From Telmatactis stephensoni (lineage: Eukaryota; Cnidaria; Anthozoa; Actiniaria; Isophelliidae), in NCBI GenBank assembly GCA_029948255.1, contig JALIZF010001796.1, forward strand, positions 606,001 to 670,000: a DNA stretch of 64,000 nt, in the 5' to 3' direction. Under the pieces are notes generated by a model. It made no database searches and had not been told where the DNA came from. It saw only the letters and a program-made list of their open reading frames with translations. Position numbers and translations under genes: made by a program. Shown here in pieces: positions 23,129 through 33,744 of the stretch; the first letter of the stretch is position 1; each line of letters opens with the position of its first letter.

Positions 23129-23509
23129 AGAAAAATAAAAGCTTCTGTTCTTTTGCGCTAGCGTTTATGCTGCGTCGCTACTTTTACAAGTGAAAACACG
23201 AGCTTGGCGTTGTCTTGCTTCGATAGTGAAAACCAGGCTATCGTTTTCACTGTTCTCCGATTGTGCTGTATGTGCCACCTGATCGACGTACACCAGAACG
23301 TTCCATTTGAACACGCAAATAGGGGTGAGGGTAGGAGAGGGATGAGGGAAAGAGGTAACAAGCTATCCCTGAGTTCCAAGACTTAAATAAGCATTAATCT
23401 TTATTTTTGAACTCAATATTTGCCATGATGTTTGGCTTTCAGCCTGGAAATGACCGTTACTAGACATAATCCACAGATAATCAGACTGGGAAGCCTGTGG
23501 CAGCTGTGC

Positions 23510-23757
23510 TTGTGAAAGAGTATTGCCCAGTGAAAGATTTTAGTTGCTTGTGAAAGACTTGTGTACTGTGAAACTTTGTTGTGTACTGTGAGAGCTGAGA
23601 TTGTTGTGTTCCACGGAACTTTGTTGTGTTCATTGAAAGCTTGTTGTGTTCAACGAAACTTTGTTGTGTTCAGTGAAAGCTTGTTGTGTTCCACGAGACT
23701 TTATTGTGTTCTGTGAAAGATTGTTGTGTTCCATAAAACTTTGTTGTGTTTTCAAAG
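23510..23757. repeat. 22-bp minisatellite (TTGTTGTGTTC family)
   Basis: About ten diverged units of GAAACTTTGTTGTGTTC alternating with AGTGAAAGCTTGTTGTGTTC, giving a 22-bp unit with a 44-bp higher order. Non-coding. Confidence 0.85.
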
Positions 23758-23984
23758 CAATTTTGCATTGTGTTTTGCCCCTGTGGGCCACCGTAACAAC
23801 AATATACTGAGCCAATATACAATATACTGTACCCACATTCACCATCATATGCTTCCTCACTCGAGTACGCTAGTATCTCTACATTACACCAACGTAAACG
23901 TAAGTAAAGTAAAGTAAACGACCATATTTTACGTCGATAACTCGTGACAGTAATTTTGGTAACTGATAAACTTGAGGTCGACGG

Positions 23985-24155
23985 TGCGCTCATTTTACTC
24001 CCCTCTCTCCATCAGTGCTCCGTTTTAAGGGTATTTAAAGCTTTTAACAGAAAGGAAAGAAGTTGAAACAAGGATGTGAGGTCACTGGAGATCGAACTAG
24101 GGACCTCTCGCACCGAAGGTCGCGCACTAACCAACTGTGCCATCCTTGCTCCTTA
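23985..24155 (-). mobile_element. tRNA-derived SINE, family 1 copy
   Basis: On minus: GGAGCAAGGATGGCACAGTT, then GGTTAGTGCGCGACCTTCGG and CCTAGTTCGATCTCCAGTG (A and B boxes), then ACATCCTTGTTTCAACTTC and CGGAGCACTGATGGAGAG. It matches 7264-7440 over its whole length and is better preserved. Confidence 0.85.
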
Positions 24156-24164
24156 AACGTAATG

Positions 24165-24500
24165 CAAGACTTTATACAAGAATATTCAACATCAAGAAGA
24201 CAACAAGTTAACAAGCCTTCTCCCCGATGCCAAGTCCTCTAAGTACAATTTAAGAAATCCCCGCACGTACACTTTGTTCAATTGTAAAACCGAACGCTTA
24301 AAAAACAGTTACATCCCTAAATTTGTCCACCTCTGGGATGCAATATAGATGCATAGTATTATTATGAACAGTCTTTTTATATTTTTTGTTCTTACATTGA
24401 ATATACTTATTTGTATATACATATATACTATATATTTTTAATATCACGTTTTTTAGAATCGCGAGATTCTACCATATGATCTTCAATAAAGTCATTCTTC
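24165..24500 (+). pseudogene. LINE ORF2 C-terminus and 3' UTR
   Basis: Plus reading contains NKLTSLLPDAKSSKYNLRN, YTLFNCKTERLKNSYIPKF and VHLWDAI before a stop, the usual end of a CR1/L2-like ORF2. An AT-rich 3' UTR with AATAAA near 24485 follows. 5' truncated. Confidence 0.75.
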
Positions 24501-24504
24501 AAAA

Positions 24505-25320
24505 ATCACAGTCAAAGACACATGTCTATACAAGCAGTTGACAAATTCACTTATCTTGGCCGTACACTGTTAGGACATATCATATTTTAATATCATATTT
24601 TATTTCATTTTGCTATTTTGTATTAAATATTTTTGGGATATTCTTTCAGTTTTTATTTTTATCTTTTTAGTTTTTAGTTGGTGTGATATCGAAAGATTTT
24701 ACCGACAACAATAAATGTAGATGTAGATGTAGATGTCTATAGTACAATAGTAGACACGCCAGACAATTGAATCACTTCCATACCACAAGTCTGTGCCGAC
24801 TACTTCACATCAAATGGCAGGACAGAATCCCAGATACAGAAGTGCTCAAACGGGCTAAGCTTCCTTCAATTCACACACTGCTGCAGAAGAACCAGTTACG
24901 CTGGACTGGTCATGTTGTGCGGATGGAAAACACGCATACCTAAGCAACTCCTTTATGGCGAGTTAATATCTGGGGAACGCTACAAGGACAGCCTGAAGGT
25001 GACACTGAAAGCCATGAGTATAGATACAGAGTTATGGGAGTAGCTAGCTCAAAATAGACATCTATGGCGCACCCTCATCAACTATGGGGCAAAACTCTCT
25101 GAAGAGATACGTATTAAGACAGCTGAATCAAAACGTCAACTCCGTAAAGATCGGTCAGCCAGCACCTCTGTGGATGTCACAGAGCACAGAGCACTACATG
25201 TGGCCGCTACTTTCGTGCCCAGATTGGCCTTATCAGCCATCTACGGACACATCGAACCCAAAACAATTAAGCAACAGCGAAACAGTAGTTATGGTCCTCA
25301 TCGATCAACGATGGACGAAC
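24505..25320 (+). pseudogene. LINE RT C-terminal relic, interrupted by a second retroelement tail
   Basis: Coding remains begin with SIQAVDKFTYLGRTLL near 24525. They resume after about 24740 with RQLNHFHTTSLCRLLHIKWQ, DRIPDTEVLKRAKLPSIHTL and LRWTGHVVRMENTH, then a frame break and HRALHVAATFVPRLALSAIY. The gap 24572-24738 is an AT-rich tail ending in (TAGATG)n, probably another retroelement inserted into the first. Dead by stops and frameshifts. Confidence 0.75.
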
Positions 25321-25610
25321 AACATAATTGTAATTGTATCACGTAAGGGTATCGTGCATTTAAGGTTATTTTTTGTGCAACTGTGAACTGGAGACTCACA
25401 ATTTCTGTGGCTTACTGCCTCGAAGAGGCGAAGCCACTTAGTCATCGGGTTCTGTAAGTCCGCCCGTGCATACCTCCACGGGAAGCCCAAAAATAAACTT
25501 TGTAGATTCTTCCTCAGTCCCTCTGCAAGCAGTCAAGAATCAGTTGGATTTCTTGCTTTTGATTTCGGATTTCAGAGAAAATGTTTGATTACATCAGCTT
25601 TATCGTGACT

Positions 25611-25822
25611 AAAGCCCGCCGCACACGTTGAGAAACTGTGTGAGGAAACTACCACGCGAGGCACTTAGCTCAGATGATTTCTCGCCGCAGACGTTGCATC
25701 TTTGGCTACGCGAGGCCAAAAATATCCAACAAAAAAGAGCACACGGTGAGAAACTCGGTGCCTCGCATGGCAGTTTTCTTTCTCACACAGTTTCAGCTCA
25801 ACATGTGCGGCGGGCTTAAGGA
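25611..25822. mobile_element. MITE with AAGCCCGCCGCACACGTTGA inverted ends
   Basis: Left AAGCCCGCCGCACACGTTGA is matched on the right by TCAACATGTGCGGCGGGCTT, with symmetry extending through GAAACTGTGTGAG on both sides. About 210 bp. The interior carries repeated GCGAGGC words. The ORF on plus is incidental. Confidence 0.85.
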
Positions 25823-26520
25823 GATATAAACAAATCATGACCTCAGTTCATATCGCGCGATGACGTAGTTGATGCCTCGTGATTCTAAAATCGGTGCCAA
25901 TCATATGTGACGCCATGTTTTGCTATTGTGCATTTTGCTGCACAGGGGAAAAAAAAGAAAACCGACGAAACCCAACATTACCCACGGTAATTCTATACTA
26001 AGGAGTTATCGATTAAGGCTAGCAGGGACGACAACGCGCCTTCACATAAAGATCCCCTGATAGCATCACAGGTTTTCCAGACCTAGTACAAGTGGTTTGG
26101 GTTACCTGTGGTGTTTGACGTGCTGAATCCAGAAACTCATAAGGGAACACGATTGACTGTATCCTATTGACCTTTTAGCATCCTGTACAGTTAAGGTGGC
26201 CCGTACCTATTGATTTGTTTGTTGGGTATGAATTTCAATCGCGTCTTTTTACAAAACCTTGTCCGATTTCTGAGAAATTTGCAGCCATTTGTCTACAAGC
26301 CTTGAAATTTGTACCGACTAATGATTTTTTTGCGAATTAGATCAAATAATTCGAGATATCAGACGATATACAAACGCACACACTGTTCGCGGTAGACCCA
26401 CATTAAAAGATGTCGAGCGTTTTCGAAACGGGTCGAACCTTATGAGAGACCTAGTGAATTCATCGCTCAATGATTGTAATATATTAGATAAAGCTAATGG
26501 TTTGAATGTACATGTATGGA

Positions 26521-26628
26521 AGGGATAAATACCGAGAAGCGAGGCTTTTAGCCATATACATCCCGAGGGCCGTAGGCCCGAGGGATGTATATGGATAAAA
26601 GCCGAGCTTCGAGGTATTTATCTGCCTT
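26521..26628. repeat. Strong hairpin / foldback
   Basis: GGGATAAATACCGAGAAGCG ... CATATACATCCC is followed, after a GAGGGCCGTAGGCCCGA loop, by GGGATGTATATGG ... GCTTCGAGGTATTTATCTG. The arms are about 45 bp. Related GGGATGTATA pieces lie at 27110-27190. Confidence 0.8.
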
Positions 26629-26802
26629 ATTATGTGATTGAGGAGGGTTTCACACAAAACCATTCAAAAACACAATCACTGATTAGATCATTGTTACTGA
26701 ATTTACATAAGGAAACCCTAAAGAATTGCTTTTCAATTCTATTCAGGGCAATACTAACGAACTTCATGATAATACACAAAACGTTTTTTGTTGAAGAAAT
26801 TT

Positions 26803-26884
26803 CATCAGTTAGCTCAGTAGTATAGTGGCTAAAGGAGGGTAAAGGAGTGGAGAAGGTCTCGGGTTCGAATCCCAGTCGTTAATC
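26803..26884 (+). pseudogene. tRNA-like sequence (pseudo-tRNA or SINE head)
   Basis: TCAGTTAGCTCAGTAGTATA resembles an A box, and TCGGGTTCGAATCCCAG about 50 bp on resembles a T arm with B box. I could not pair a seven-base acceptor stem or a clear anticodon arm, so I do not call a functional tRNA. Confidence 0.35.
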
Positions 26885-26885
26885 T

Positions 26886-27003
26886 TTGGCCCCGTTCACA
26901 CTACAGCATTAGATCGATCTGAGATCGATCCAGTCTAATACATCGCTTTAAGCTGGATCGAACTCAGATCGATCTAAAACTGTAGTGTGAACGGAGCCAA
27001 AGA
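26886..27003. mobile_element. Palindromic MITE, 115 bp
   Basis: CTTTGGCCCCGTTCACACTA is matched by TAGTGTGAACGGAGCCAAAG. Inner arms TTAGATCGATCTGAGATCGA and CTCAGATCGATCTAA also pair. A near-complete foldback, nested in the 2.15-kb TIR element. Confidence 0.85.
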
Positions 27004-27270
27004 CTTTTTTTCACCAGTAATCGCTACTTAGTATCTTTCTAAGAAAATTTGTAAGTCTCGATCAACACATTGATGGTCTAAGAAAGTATGGGACGAAATT
27101 ATAAATTCAAGGGATGTATATGTATAAACCCCGGGAATTATAAATTCAAGGGATGTATACAGATACATCCCGGGAAAGATCCATATAAAACCCTTGAATT
27201 CATAATGATCGTGAAATAAGCGATATAAAGTGCTATGAATAACAAAGAAACCCGACTCAATCATATAATA

Positions 27271-27626
27271 AAGTCAATTGAAGAAACGTTGTCGGGTCTA
27301 AAAACATAGAACATAGAAGCTGAGACCGAAATGGTGCATGGGACGTGAATAATCATATTCTGATTTATTCATTTACACTGCAATTATTAACCGATAAAAA
27401 TCAGGTCCTGCATTTACTTTCAGCATTTTGCATCGAAGGCAAAGTGTAAATGAATAAATCGAAATATGATTATTCACATCCCATGCACCATTTCGGTTTC
27501 AGCTTCTATGTTCTATGTTTTTAAGCGCATTAGATCATATACATATGTATAAAGCGCTAGCATAAGTATTAAATTATTATTATTATTATTATTATTTTTA
27601 GACCTGACAACGTTTCTTCAATTGAC
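27271..27626. mobile_element. Foldback element with one arm interrupted
   Basis: The left arm runs from GTCAATTGAAGAAACGTTGT through ACATAGAACATAGAAGCTGA to TTATTCATTTACACT (27271-27378). The right arm is its inverse at about 27440-27521, and its outer end (ACAACGTTTCTTCAATTGAC) resumes at about 27606. The 75-bp break, 27522-27597, ends in (TTA)n and contains TAAAGCGC, so a small retroelement tail inserted into the right arm. Confidence 0.8.
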
Positions 27627-27629
27627 TAT

Positions 27630-28180
27630 ATACAGTGATGCTATAGTCACAATAAATATTACAAAGAATGCTAGATCCCGTTATTCAAAGTATGTTTATT
27701 ATAATTGTAGACATGTTAAGCTAAGTACTCAGGGTAGAGTGTACCGAGTCGAATACCAGTACGAACTCTAAAAAGCCTTAACAATAAAAGTAGAAAGCTT
27801 AGACAGTTTGTTTATAAGGTAATACGTTCAAATATATCCAAGTCCTCAAAGGTACATTTTTGCGATCATCGGAAAAACAGTATTTCACGGATTTACTGTA
27901 TGCACTCTAAGGGAAAGTTTATTTATAGCCAGGGAATATGTTTTGACTGGATGGCTTGTAGTCTCCCTCGCAGCCGTGTTAAGCCTCGTCACGCAACGCT
28001 CCCTCGGTCACACGGTGCGTATCTATAAAATTACAACTGGCTTATACTCACATGATATCATGATGCAACTTTTCCAGAGGACAATGTTATTTGAGTTTAA
28101 ATTATTTCACTCACAAACGTTTAGCTAACATAGATAAATCGCAACGTTCAAAGAGAAGCCCGAGTTCGCGCAGTTATGCG
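27630..28180. other. No gene recognised
   Basis: Interior of the 2.15-kb TIR element. One 61-codon ORF at 27943 has no recognisable features. Confidence 0.4.
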
Positions 28181-28349
28181 TCTAGTTTGACCTAATTCGC
28201 AGAAAAATCATTATATCGGTACAAATTTCAAGGCTTGTAGGCAAATGGCTGCAAATTTCTCAGAAATCGGACAAGGTTTTCATGCAAAAAGACGCGATTA
28301 AAATTCATGTCTGACAAACAAATCAATAGGTACGGGCCACCTTAATCAC

Positions 28350-29110
28350 TAAAGGATTTATGAATATGTATGTATGTATTCGCACGGGTCCCTGTGCTCC
28401 GGAATATTCAAATTATGTAAATGAGGCAAAGGCGCTTTTTGCCATATTTGGAAAATGAAAACTTGGCCTAAAATATATTTTGTAGCTTTTATTCATTTAG
28501 AAAATCACTCTAAGAAATATGTATTGTCTTATTGCACTATTAGAGCGATAACACTTAAGGTAGTGATATATTCCATATATCGCGCCTAACTCCTTTTATT
28601 TGTAATTTTTCGGTCATCATTAAAGGATATTTTGCATTTTGTATGGCTTTGGACATCGTAAAGTGCAACTTCGTACTCTGAAAAGAAAGTTTACGATCAG
28701 CTCCAAATGTGGAATCTCAAGGCAAACAGTAAATGAATTTACAAAGCATTTTATCGCTCTTCCAGCTTCTTTAAACCACATTTAGAACAAATAAATAAAC
28801 AACGTATTTAGTATTCTACCTAAGCGCTTTTATTAATTTGAATTTTTTTAAATAATGACTGTCTGTTGAGAAGTATATAATTTCTGTAAAATTACTTCGC
28901 ATTCGAGGTTACGATTCAAGCGTTTCCTTACCAGAAAATTGCCCTGGCATGGTCCATCATGTTTGGAACATGCGATTTGTTCACTATAAGCAGCTGGAAA
29001 GTGAGCAACATGTAGATGGGAAATTGCTCTACCATTTTTGAAGGATGATATCATTACCAAATATGGTCATAAAACGCTTGTTTTGCTCATTTGAATAACC
29101 GGAACATGGT
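28350..29110. other. No gene recognised
   Basis: AT-rich. A 70-codon minus ORF at 28848-29060 encodes CSKHDGPCQGNFLVRKRLNR, which ends near a possible donor, but no partner exon was seen and I do not annotate it as a gene. Confidence 0.35.
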
Positions 29111-29125
29111 GCCATCAATAATCCG

Positions 29126-30390
29126 AGGAAATAATGACGGTGCTAATTAATGGACAACGCCGAGAAGACAAGTAATTAGCCAGAAACAAAACGAGCAGGG
29201 GAATGGGACCAAGTTTCCTAGATACGAGTTAATTCGCAAACAGACTTCATAATAAGACAAGAACACATAAAAATAAGTAAGAATTGAAAATTTGATCATC
29301 ATGTTTGAGCAAATGGAAATAGAATTATGATATTTCAAAATTTTCTTAAAATACAGAGAATGTATGGTTTGGCTGGACGTTTTGTCTGAACACCATACAT
29401 TTCTTTGTAGTTTTGGCAGGGTTTGAATGCTCATAACATTGTTTCTATTAAGTCAAACATCCCCAAACTTGGTCAGCAGGCATGTTGTATGCTACTTTTT
29501 CATGTGATGGGGTATTTTTTTGGTTTTACAAACTTGGACCCAGTCCCTTGCTCTTTTTGTTACCGGCCAATTGAAATGAACGTCAGAGTTGCATGATAAT
29601 CAATTATATTCCCTGCTGACGAGCAAGTAGGTCGTCATAGCATCGACACTCCCTTATTTTGGCGTGATTGGCGGATTTATTTGAAACAAAATCGTGATTG
29701 GTAACTGCCCCATTACAGATCTCTAATTACTCATATGTCCAATCCAGTGAAAAAATGAGCAATCTTTCCACTATTAGATTTGAGAAAGTAATGATGGTGC
29801 TAATAATTAATGGCAACGCCCAGAAGACAAGTAATTAAAAATAACGCCAGAGTTGCAAAGTAGGTCTTCATAGCATCGACACTCCCATATTTTGGCGTAA
29901 CAATAAACGTCACACGATCATTTTACTCAAATTCCCCCATTTTTTGGTGGTGAAAGAGTTTATCAGAGTTAATATTTAAAGATGTACTCGAATAATAGTG
30001 AAAATATTAAAATGTGTTGTGTTCATTCTGTTACAGAATCATTCTTTTACGGTTTATGCACATTTATTATCCCACCATTTTGTTCACAATTAGCAGTTAC
30101 TTTCCGTTCATTCATTTTGTTTATACCGATTGACTTATCCAGCCAATACTGTGATTTATTTGAAACAAAAACATCATTGGCTCGTGATTGGTCAATTTAT
30201 TTGAAAAATAAACGTCACTAGCTAATGATGAGCAATCTTTCCACCAATTAGATTTGAGAAAATAATGACGGTGCTAATTAATGGACTACGCCAAAAAGAC
30301 AAGTAACTGAAAGTAACGCCAGAGTTGCAAAGTAGGTCGTCATTACATCGACACTCCCTTATTTTGGCGTAAAAAACAAACGTCACACAA
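29126..30390 (+). repeat. Multiplied forkhead upstream modules before copy B
   Basis: Three partial or complete copies of the block TAATGACGGTGCTAATTA ... AGACAAGTAA ... GTAGGTCGTCATAGCATCGA ... CTCCCTTATTTTGGCGT start near 29133, 29787 and 30263. The first is split by a MITE. TTATTTGAAACAAAA-CGTGATTGG repeats lie between them. Copy A has one such block at 16140-16270. Confidence 0.8.
29174..29573. mobile_element. 400-bp TIR element inserted in an upstream module
   Basis: Left GCCAGAAACAAAACGAGCAG with GGAATGGGACCAAGTTT pairs with right AACTTGGACCCAGTCCCTTG with CTCTTTTTGTTACCGGCC. The insertion separates AAGACAAGTAATTA from ACGTCAGAGTTGCA, which are adjacent in the intact modules. The minus ORF inside (29147-29434) is not recognisable. 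Confidence 0.75.
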
Positions 30391-30543
30391 CAGAAGTCAT
30401 CGATCATTTTACTCAAATTCCTCCATTTCTTGGGGGTTAAAGAGTTTATTAGAATTAATATTCAAAGATCTACTCGAATAATATTCAAAAAAATTAAAAA
30501 TGTGTTGTGTTTGTGCAAAAAGAGCATTTCATGATAGAATGCT

Positions 30544-30614
30544 TGACGTCATGATGACGTATATAGTCGGTTATCCAATCAGGTTCAAGCAAAGCCACTA
30601 TGATGTTATAAAAG
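30544..30614 (+). promoter_or_regulatory. Candidate promoter of forkhead copy B (CRE, CCAAT, TATA-like)
   Basis: TGACGTCA at 30544-30551, then TGATGACGTATATAG, a CCAAT box (TTATCCAATCAGG) near 30574 and a TATA-like GTTATAAAAGG at 30605-30615, about 80 bp before the first ATG. Copy A has the first elements but CCATAAATTAACGG at the TATA position. Function is inferred. Confidence 0.45.
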
Positions 30615-30692
30615 GTGTTTTAGCTTGAAGAAATTTCAACCCTCAGTTGGTCAAGTCAAGCAAGGCAACAGTACAACTTTTCCTTTCTGTGT

Positions 30693-33600
30693 ATGTCAGA
30701 GCCCAGTCGTTTTGAAGATACAAATATGTTGAGTTACATGGCCAGCCCACATAAAGGTAAAACGATGTTTTTGATAGTTAAAATAGAACAGAATAGTTAG
30801 GTATTTGCTTGTTTTTTTTGTCATCAAACGATTGACCATCAGTACGCAGTACTTTTTGCCAGTTTGATCTCTGGTCTGTTGTCAAATATTGGACTTACTG
30901 GAATAGTTTCGTCATATACTCAGTCGAATACCTAAACGGGTGGCACGATATTTTCTTCCACTTAGATTTCTGTCGAATTCCTTTTTTTTGTTTTGTTTAT
31001 TAATTTCATTCACGTTATCAAATTATTCCTTTACATCATATAATTCAAAAGCTTGCTAAACGTTTGAATGCTTGATAGACTCAAATTGTACTCAACCGTC
31101 CTTTTTTTCTAATGCTTATTTTTGCGTGGTCTTTTCCTCATTAGATTAGAATTTAATCTCTTTAAATGTTTTTTAACTCGACAATCTTTTCGAGATCTGT
31201 TAATTTTCATGCTAGAATATTGTTGTTATTTTGAATTTTTGGCTCTACAATATCTCGGCTTCAAAGTTCTCACCTTTCACCGCTGTGGTTCGAATTCGAT
31301 TCCCGGCTCGGCCTATGCGTGAATTGAGTCTATTTAATGCGTTGTTCTCTCCCTTGCCACGAGGATTTTTTATCTCCGGGTTCTCCGGAATGATGGAGTG
31401 AGATGGTAACTATAACTTTAAAAAAGTTACTTTGCTATAAAAAGTAATTCGAAGATAAAATACGTAAGGAATAACACACTTCATGTTATTTGTGCTTGTT
31501 TTTAGAAATAAACTCAGTAATTACAATCAAGAAAGAGCCAGTAGATGCTGATGGAGGACAAAATCATGGTTTCACCACCAACTACGGTATGACTTGCAGA
31601 TTCACTTGTCATGACGTTTAGTCAAATGTTTTCATCTACAAAAACATTGTCATAGACTATTTACTCGTACAGACAAGTCACTTTATTGTAAGACTACAAC
31701 GTAAATTCACTTTATTTGGACACAAAAATCTTGAGATACGAGCCCGTGTCAGTTGACACAACACAACGCGCGCGTGCGATTTCGAATGTTCGAGCGCTGT
31801 ATAGTCTACCAGAAAACCAGGAAATCGGGAAATATAGATTTATCTAATGTCGAGTACTACATTTTTGAGGTAACATTTTTCGAGTCTCAGAGTTACTGGT
31901 GTTAAATTGATGTCTTTTTCCCCTTTAGATAAGGACTACAAGAATTCTTGTTCCTGAAACCTGCCTGCAGGACATCAATGAAGTAAGTTACGCATGTACA
32001 AATGAGCAATGACATGCTACCACATTATTTAGGGGAATTTAAATGTTTAAATCGCAGCCCTCAAGTTATCATTTATAACTGAACTAAGCCTTCATGATCG
32101 ACACAAATAAAGGCCATCCCTGGTCTTCATTCAGAGTTTGCAAATAACTTGGGCAAGTACAACAGAAAGTTTTTGAATGACAAAAGATTTCATTTCTCAT
32201 GGGGAAAAAGCTCTATTATTTTGACTACAAACATGGCTGCCGTGAAATCCCTCTATAGCTTTAATAACACAAAAACAACATAACTCCCCACCTCCACCCC
32301 CTAACCTTTTCCACCCCACCCCATGTCTGCATATCCTCTCCACCTAAATCTTGTCCTAAAGAAGATTAACTACATTACATTTGAGACAATTTTCTCAAAA
32401 CGATGCCATTCCCTGACCCTTCCCCTAAATGTTTCACCTTTCCCTCCCTCCCACTGGCATATCTCGATCCTCCACCTAAATTTTGGTCTAAAGAAGAGCG
32501 GGCAAAAGGCTTTAACTTTTATGACAAGAATGTTCTGTGTACTATCTAACAAGAAGACAAATCGAGTTATGCTTACTTCTACTTTAATAACTGTTCATTG
32601 ATAAAGATGATCTCTCTCTCTCTTAAGGGACGGAAAACTTCTCCATCAACAACCAACGATGAAGCTAAAGACAATGAAAGTAAAGTCCACCCATCGACGG
32701 GTAGTCAAGATGCGTCCGTTGTATCCAGAAATGCGTGGGGGAATTTGTCGTATTCTGACCTCATCACCAAGGCCATCATGTCATCTCCTTCCAAGAAGAT
32801 GAGTCTCCAGGAAATTTACCAGTGGATAAGTGATAATATCCCGTATTTCAAGGACAAAAAGGTCCAACCAACAACTTCTGGTTGGAAGGTAAGAATTCTT
32901 GGGTCACGTGTGATATGACGACAATTTAATTAAAATAGACAAATGTCGTTGAAAACGACTGATCATGAAGTATAGCATATTTAAGAGCGAAGTACGCGGG
33001 CTAAATTTTTTTGGGGTGCTCTATATACGAACGTCATTATTATTATAGAATATTATTATGGTTATGATGGTGATGATGATTAAACCAGTTTTAAAAGTAG
33101 CAAATAATTGAGGAATTGAAGAGATTTCGTATAAAAAGATAAGCCTCAGTGCAAAACACGTTCACAAAACGATTCGATCACGAAACAACAAGTTCAGGGC
33201 ACCGTCAGTTAGCCTGTAACAAACAATAAGAAATGTTGTCTTAGCAAAAATGAAGCAGTAAAAGAATAGGTTAGTCTGGAAAATAATCAATAACGCGCGC
33301 GCGTGCGCCTATCGCCAATGCAAGACCCTATTTTGCATAGCAACTGTTGCATGGCAACGTTATGTCAGTACACCCTTAAGCCGAAATTGTTTTAAATATC
33401 TTGTCACTCTGCTCTTACAGAATAGCATTCGCCACACACTCTCCATACGAAAGAAGTTTGTTCGTTTGCCAAACCATGGATTTGGAAGTCTAAACTACAA
33501 AAGCTTTTGGACCATCGACCCAGATTTCGAGACGCGTAAAAGGCAACACATCTATGGCAGGGAAACACGTGAATTACCAGCAAATATGCAAGTACATAGC

Positions 33601-33744
33601 AGGAAAGAGGATCAATCATGGTACCAAATTCCCCAGACAGGAATACAAAATATCTACTGTCCGTACTGTAGGGACGTTCGCACTATGTACACCGGAAGTC
33701 GCTATTACCAACAGATCAGCCAGTACTATGGTAACAGTGATTAG
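30693..33744 (+). pseudogene. FoxO-type forkhead gene, copy B (exon 3 frameshift)
   Basis: The same five exons as copy A: 30693-30756, 31506-31586, 31929-31982, 32628-32888 and 33421-33744. Exons 1 and 2 differ from copy A by substitutions and in-frame deletions. Exon 3 has one extra A (TACAAGAATTCTTG against TACAAGATTCTTG), so translation stops five codons later, well before the forkhead domain. Exons 4-5, encoding the whole domain, and the intron between them are almost identical to copy A (one amino-acid difference seen, EFPAN to ELPAN). All splice sites are preserved. Either a young pseudogene, an assembly or allele error, or a gene used from an internal start: an ATG at 32607 reads in frame into exon 4 without splicing. 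Confidence 0.8.
31265..31398 (+). mobile_element. SINE family 2 fragment in intron 1 of copy B
   Basis: CGCTGTGGTTCGAATTCGAT resembles a B-box arm. GTTGTTCTCTCCCTTGCCAC and CTCCGGGTTCTCCGGAATGA match the body of the SINE at 15050-15225. Copy A has other insertions here. Confidence 0.6.

Larger units (their letters stand above)
26190..28346. mobile_element. 2.15-kb element with about 150-bp TIRs and TTAA ends
   Basis: Left TTAAGGTGGCCCGTACCTAT and right ATAGGTACGGGCCACCTTAA are exact inverses, and similarity continues inward for about 150 bp (including CTTGTCCGATTTCTGAGAAA on the left and its complement on the right). TTAA flanks suggest a piggyBac-type target duplication, though TTAA could also be part of the repeat. 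No transposase was found inside. The interior holds smaller palindromes and a tRNA-like sequence, so it is non-autonomous and has been a landing site for others. Confidence 0.7.

Noticed and set aside
22698..23193. Long repeat ORFs on both strands over the 10-bp minisatellite
   Set aside because: The period and composition keep all frames open; no domain or splice structure is present.
26803..26884. Possible functional tRNA gene
   Set aside because: A and B boxes are present but I could not form a proper acceptor stem or anticodon arm. Kept only as a tRNA-like remnant.
28848..29060. Possible minus-strand exon with CSKHDGPCQGNF
   Set aside because: Only a weak donor, no convincing acceptor and no partner exon; insufficient support.
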